From CAYWTX01 sp964461295 (GTDB lineage Bacteria > Planctomycetota > Phycisphaerae > SM23-33): 6,872 nt of DNA. Shown here piece after piece: positions 6,058 through 6,872 of this stretch. The notes beneath the pieces were generated by a model. It worked only from the letters and a program-made list of their open reading frames with translations. It searched no databases and was not told the DNA's origin. Every line of letters starts with the position of its first letter. Position 1 is the first letter of the stretch. The DNA lies in NCBI GenBank assembly GCA_964461295.1, contig CAYWTX010000140.1, forward strand, positions 1-6,872, in the 5' to 3' direction. Made by a program: the position numbers and the translations under genes.

Positions 6058-6061
6058 GGGG
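6056..6061 (+). promoter_or_regulatory. cas9 ribosome binding site
   Basis: AAGGGG lies 6 nt before ATG 6068. It rules out the out-of-frame ATG at 6064, which would be only 2 nt away. It overlaps the tracrRNA -35 box by two bases. Confidence 0.7.
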
Positions 6062-6067
6062 AAATGA

Positions 6068-6872
6068 ATGATTCCTGCCGCCAGCACGCCATCGCCGAAA
6101 GAAACGATCCTCGCCCTCGACCTGGGCACCGCCTCCGTCGGTTGGTGCCTCTTCGCCGCCGACAACGGCAAACCAACGGCGCTTCTCGGCATGGGCAGCC
6201 GCATCTTCGACCCAGGTCTCGACGCCACCGCCGCCGACATCTCCGCCGGCAAGGGCGAACCGCGCAACCTGAAGCGTCGCGAGGCCCGCGGCGCCCGCCG
6301 CCGGCTCGCCCGCCGCGCCGGGCGCAAAGGCAAACTCTTCCACCTTCTCCAATCCGCCGGCCTGCTGCCCCCCGGCCTGATCACCGAGTCGCTCCGCGCA
6401 CTGGACGACGCGCTGCGCCAGAAGTACCTCAACTCGCTCCCCCCCGGAGACCCGCGCCGGTTGCACCTCGCCCACGTCCTGCCTTACTGGTTGCGCAAGG
6501 AGGCCCTCGACCGCAAACTCGACCCGCACGAAGTCGGCCGCGCCCTCTACCACCTCTCGCAACGCCGCGGGTTCCTCTCCAACCGCAAGGCCCCCAAGAA
6601 ACGCGATGAGAAACCGGGCGTCGTCGATGACGGCATCGCCGAAATCCGCAAGGGCATGGGCGCGACCCATTCCCGCACCCTCGGCGAGTACTTCGCCACG
6701 CTTAACCCCGAGCAGCTTCGCATTCGCGGCAACTGGACCGCCCGCGGCATGTTCCGCGATGAATTCGACGCCATCTGGAACGCCCAGGCCCCCCACCACT
6801 CCCAAACCATGACCCCCGAACTCAAGGAACAGGCGAGCCACGCCATCTTCTTCCAACGCCCGCTGAAATCCG
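6068..6872 (+). CDS. cas9: Cas9 RNA-guided endonuclease, N-terminal part (cut by window edge)
   Basis: The first 268 residues of a type II CRISPR effector, with no stop before the edge. RuvC-I is ILALDLGTASVGW (14-26), with Asp18 as the catalytic residue. The Arg-rich bridge helix begins at PRNLKRREARGARRR (65-79) and runs to SAGLL (96-100). The REC lobe follows: LRKEALDRKLDPHEVGRALY (142-161), then HLSQRRGFLSNRK (162-174), TLGEYF (204-209), a stretch ending FDAIW (233-237) and IFFQRPLKS (260-268). These motifs are typical of compact subtype II-C enzymes. RuvC-II, HNH, RuvC-III and the PAM-interacting domain lie outside. The early RuvC-I and the long REC rule out IscB, which has an N-terminal PLMP domain. 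Base composition matches the neighbours, so recent transfer is not evident. Subtype II-C is likely but other compact Cas9 groups are not excluded without cas1, cas2 and the rest of the protein. Confidence 0.96.
   Translation, partial: MIPAASTPSPKETILALDLGTASVGWCLFAADNGKPTALLGMGSRIFDPGLDATAADISAGKGEPRNLKRREARGARRRLARRAGRKGKLFHLLQSAGLLPPGLITESLRALDDALRQKYLNSLPPGDPRRLHLAHVLPYWLRKEALDRKLDPHEVGRALYHLSQRRGFLSNRKAPKKRDEKPGVVDDGIAEIRKGMGATHSRTLGEYFATLNPEQLRIRGNWTARGMFRDEFDAIWNAQAPHHSQTMTPELKEQASHAIFFQRPLKS

Noticed and set aside
5900..6067. CRISPR array near cas9
   Set aside because: No unit recurs with regular spacing; the repeat-like strand at 5986-6005 occurs once and is explained as the complement of the tracrRNA anti-repeat.
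6064..6609. 181-codon plus-strand frame starting at ATG 6064
   Set aside because: Out of frame with Cas9, only 2 nt from the ribosome site, and the product is Arg/Pro-rich shadow sequence.
6041..6856. 271-codon minus-strand open frame over cas9 and tracrRNA region
   Set aside because: It is antisense to a clear Cas9; the open frame reflects high third-position GC. No known family is seen in it.
6068..6872. IscB or TnpB-type ancestor instead of Cas9
   Set aside because: No PLMP domain before RuvC-I, and a bridge helix followed by Cas9-type REC motifs (HLSQRRGFLSNRK, IFFQRPLKS), plus an adjacent tracrRNA.

Overview
This is a GC-rich bacterial window (about two-thirds G+C by eye). It holds five ordinary cellular genes on the left and the start of a type II CRISPR-Cas locus at the right edge. 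The organism is probably a member of the Planctomycetota or a related lineage. That guess rests on small hairpin repeats near the left end whose chance translation resembles peptides I remember from planctomycete intergenic repeats, on -10 boxes lying against start codons, and on protein wording. It is tentative.

Layout. 1-443 has no gene but carries REP-like hairpin units and a likely promoter for the first gene. 444-995 (+) encodes an AMMECR1-domain protein (AmmeMemoRadiSam system protein A). It converges on a leftward block of five genes, listed here in transcription order from the right: a ROK-family sugar kinase (5546-4695), a small two-helix membrane protein with a zinc ribbon (4427-4059), cinA (3999-2752), miaA (2570-1647) and tadA (1641-1159). 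miaA and tadA are 5 nt apart and both act on tRNA anticodon loops (A37 prenylation and A34 deamination), so they are probably co-transcribed. The zinc-ribbon gene and cinA may share a transcript.

The notable part is 5900-6872. From 6068 to the window edge an open frame encodes the first 268 residues of a Cas9: RuvC-I motif with Asp18, Arg-rich bridge helix, and REC-lobe motifs like those of subtype II-C enzymes. Its C-terminus, and any cas1, cas2 or CRISPR array, lie beyond the window. Between the kinase and cas9, on the opposite strand, is a clear candidate tracrRNA (about 6022 down to 5907). It has a consensus-like promoter, an anti-repeat, a hairpin with the CUGAAAAGA loop seen in Neisseria meningitidis tracrRNA, the GCAACGCUC segment, a UUCG-capped hairpin and an intrinsic terminator with seven U. 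The promoters for tracrRNA (leftward) and cas9 (rightward) appear to overlap, and the predicted cas9 -35 box lies inside the anti-repeat. This suggests the guide scaffold and the nuclease are transcribed from one shared, mutually constrained control segment.
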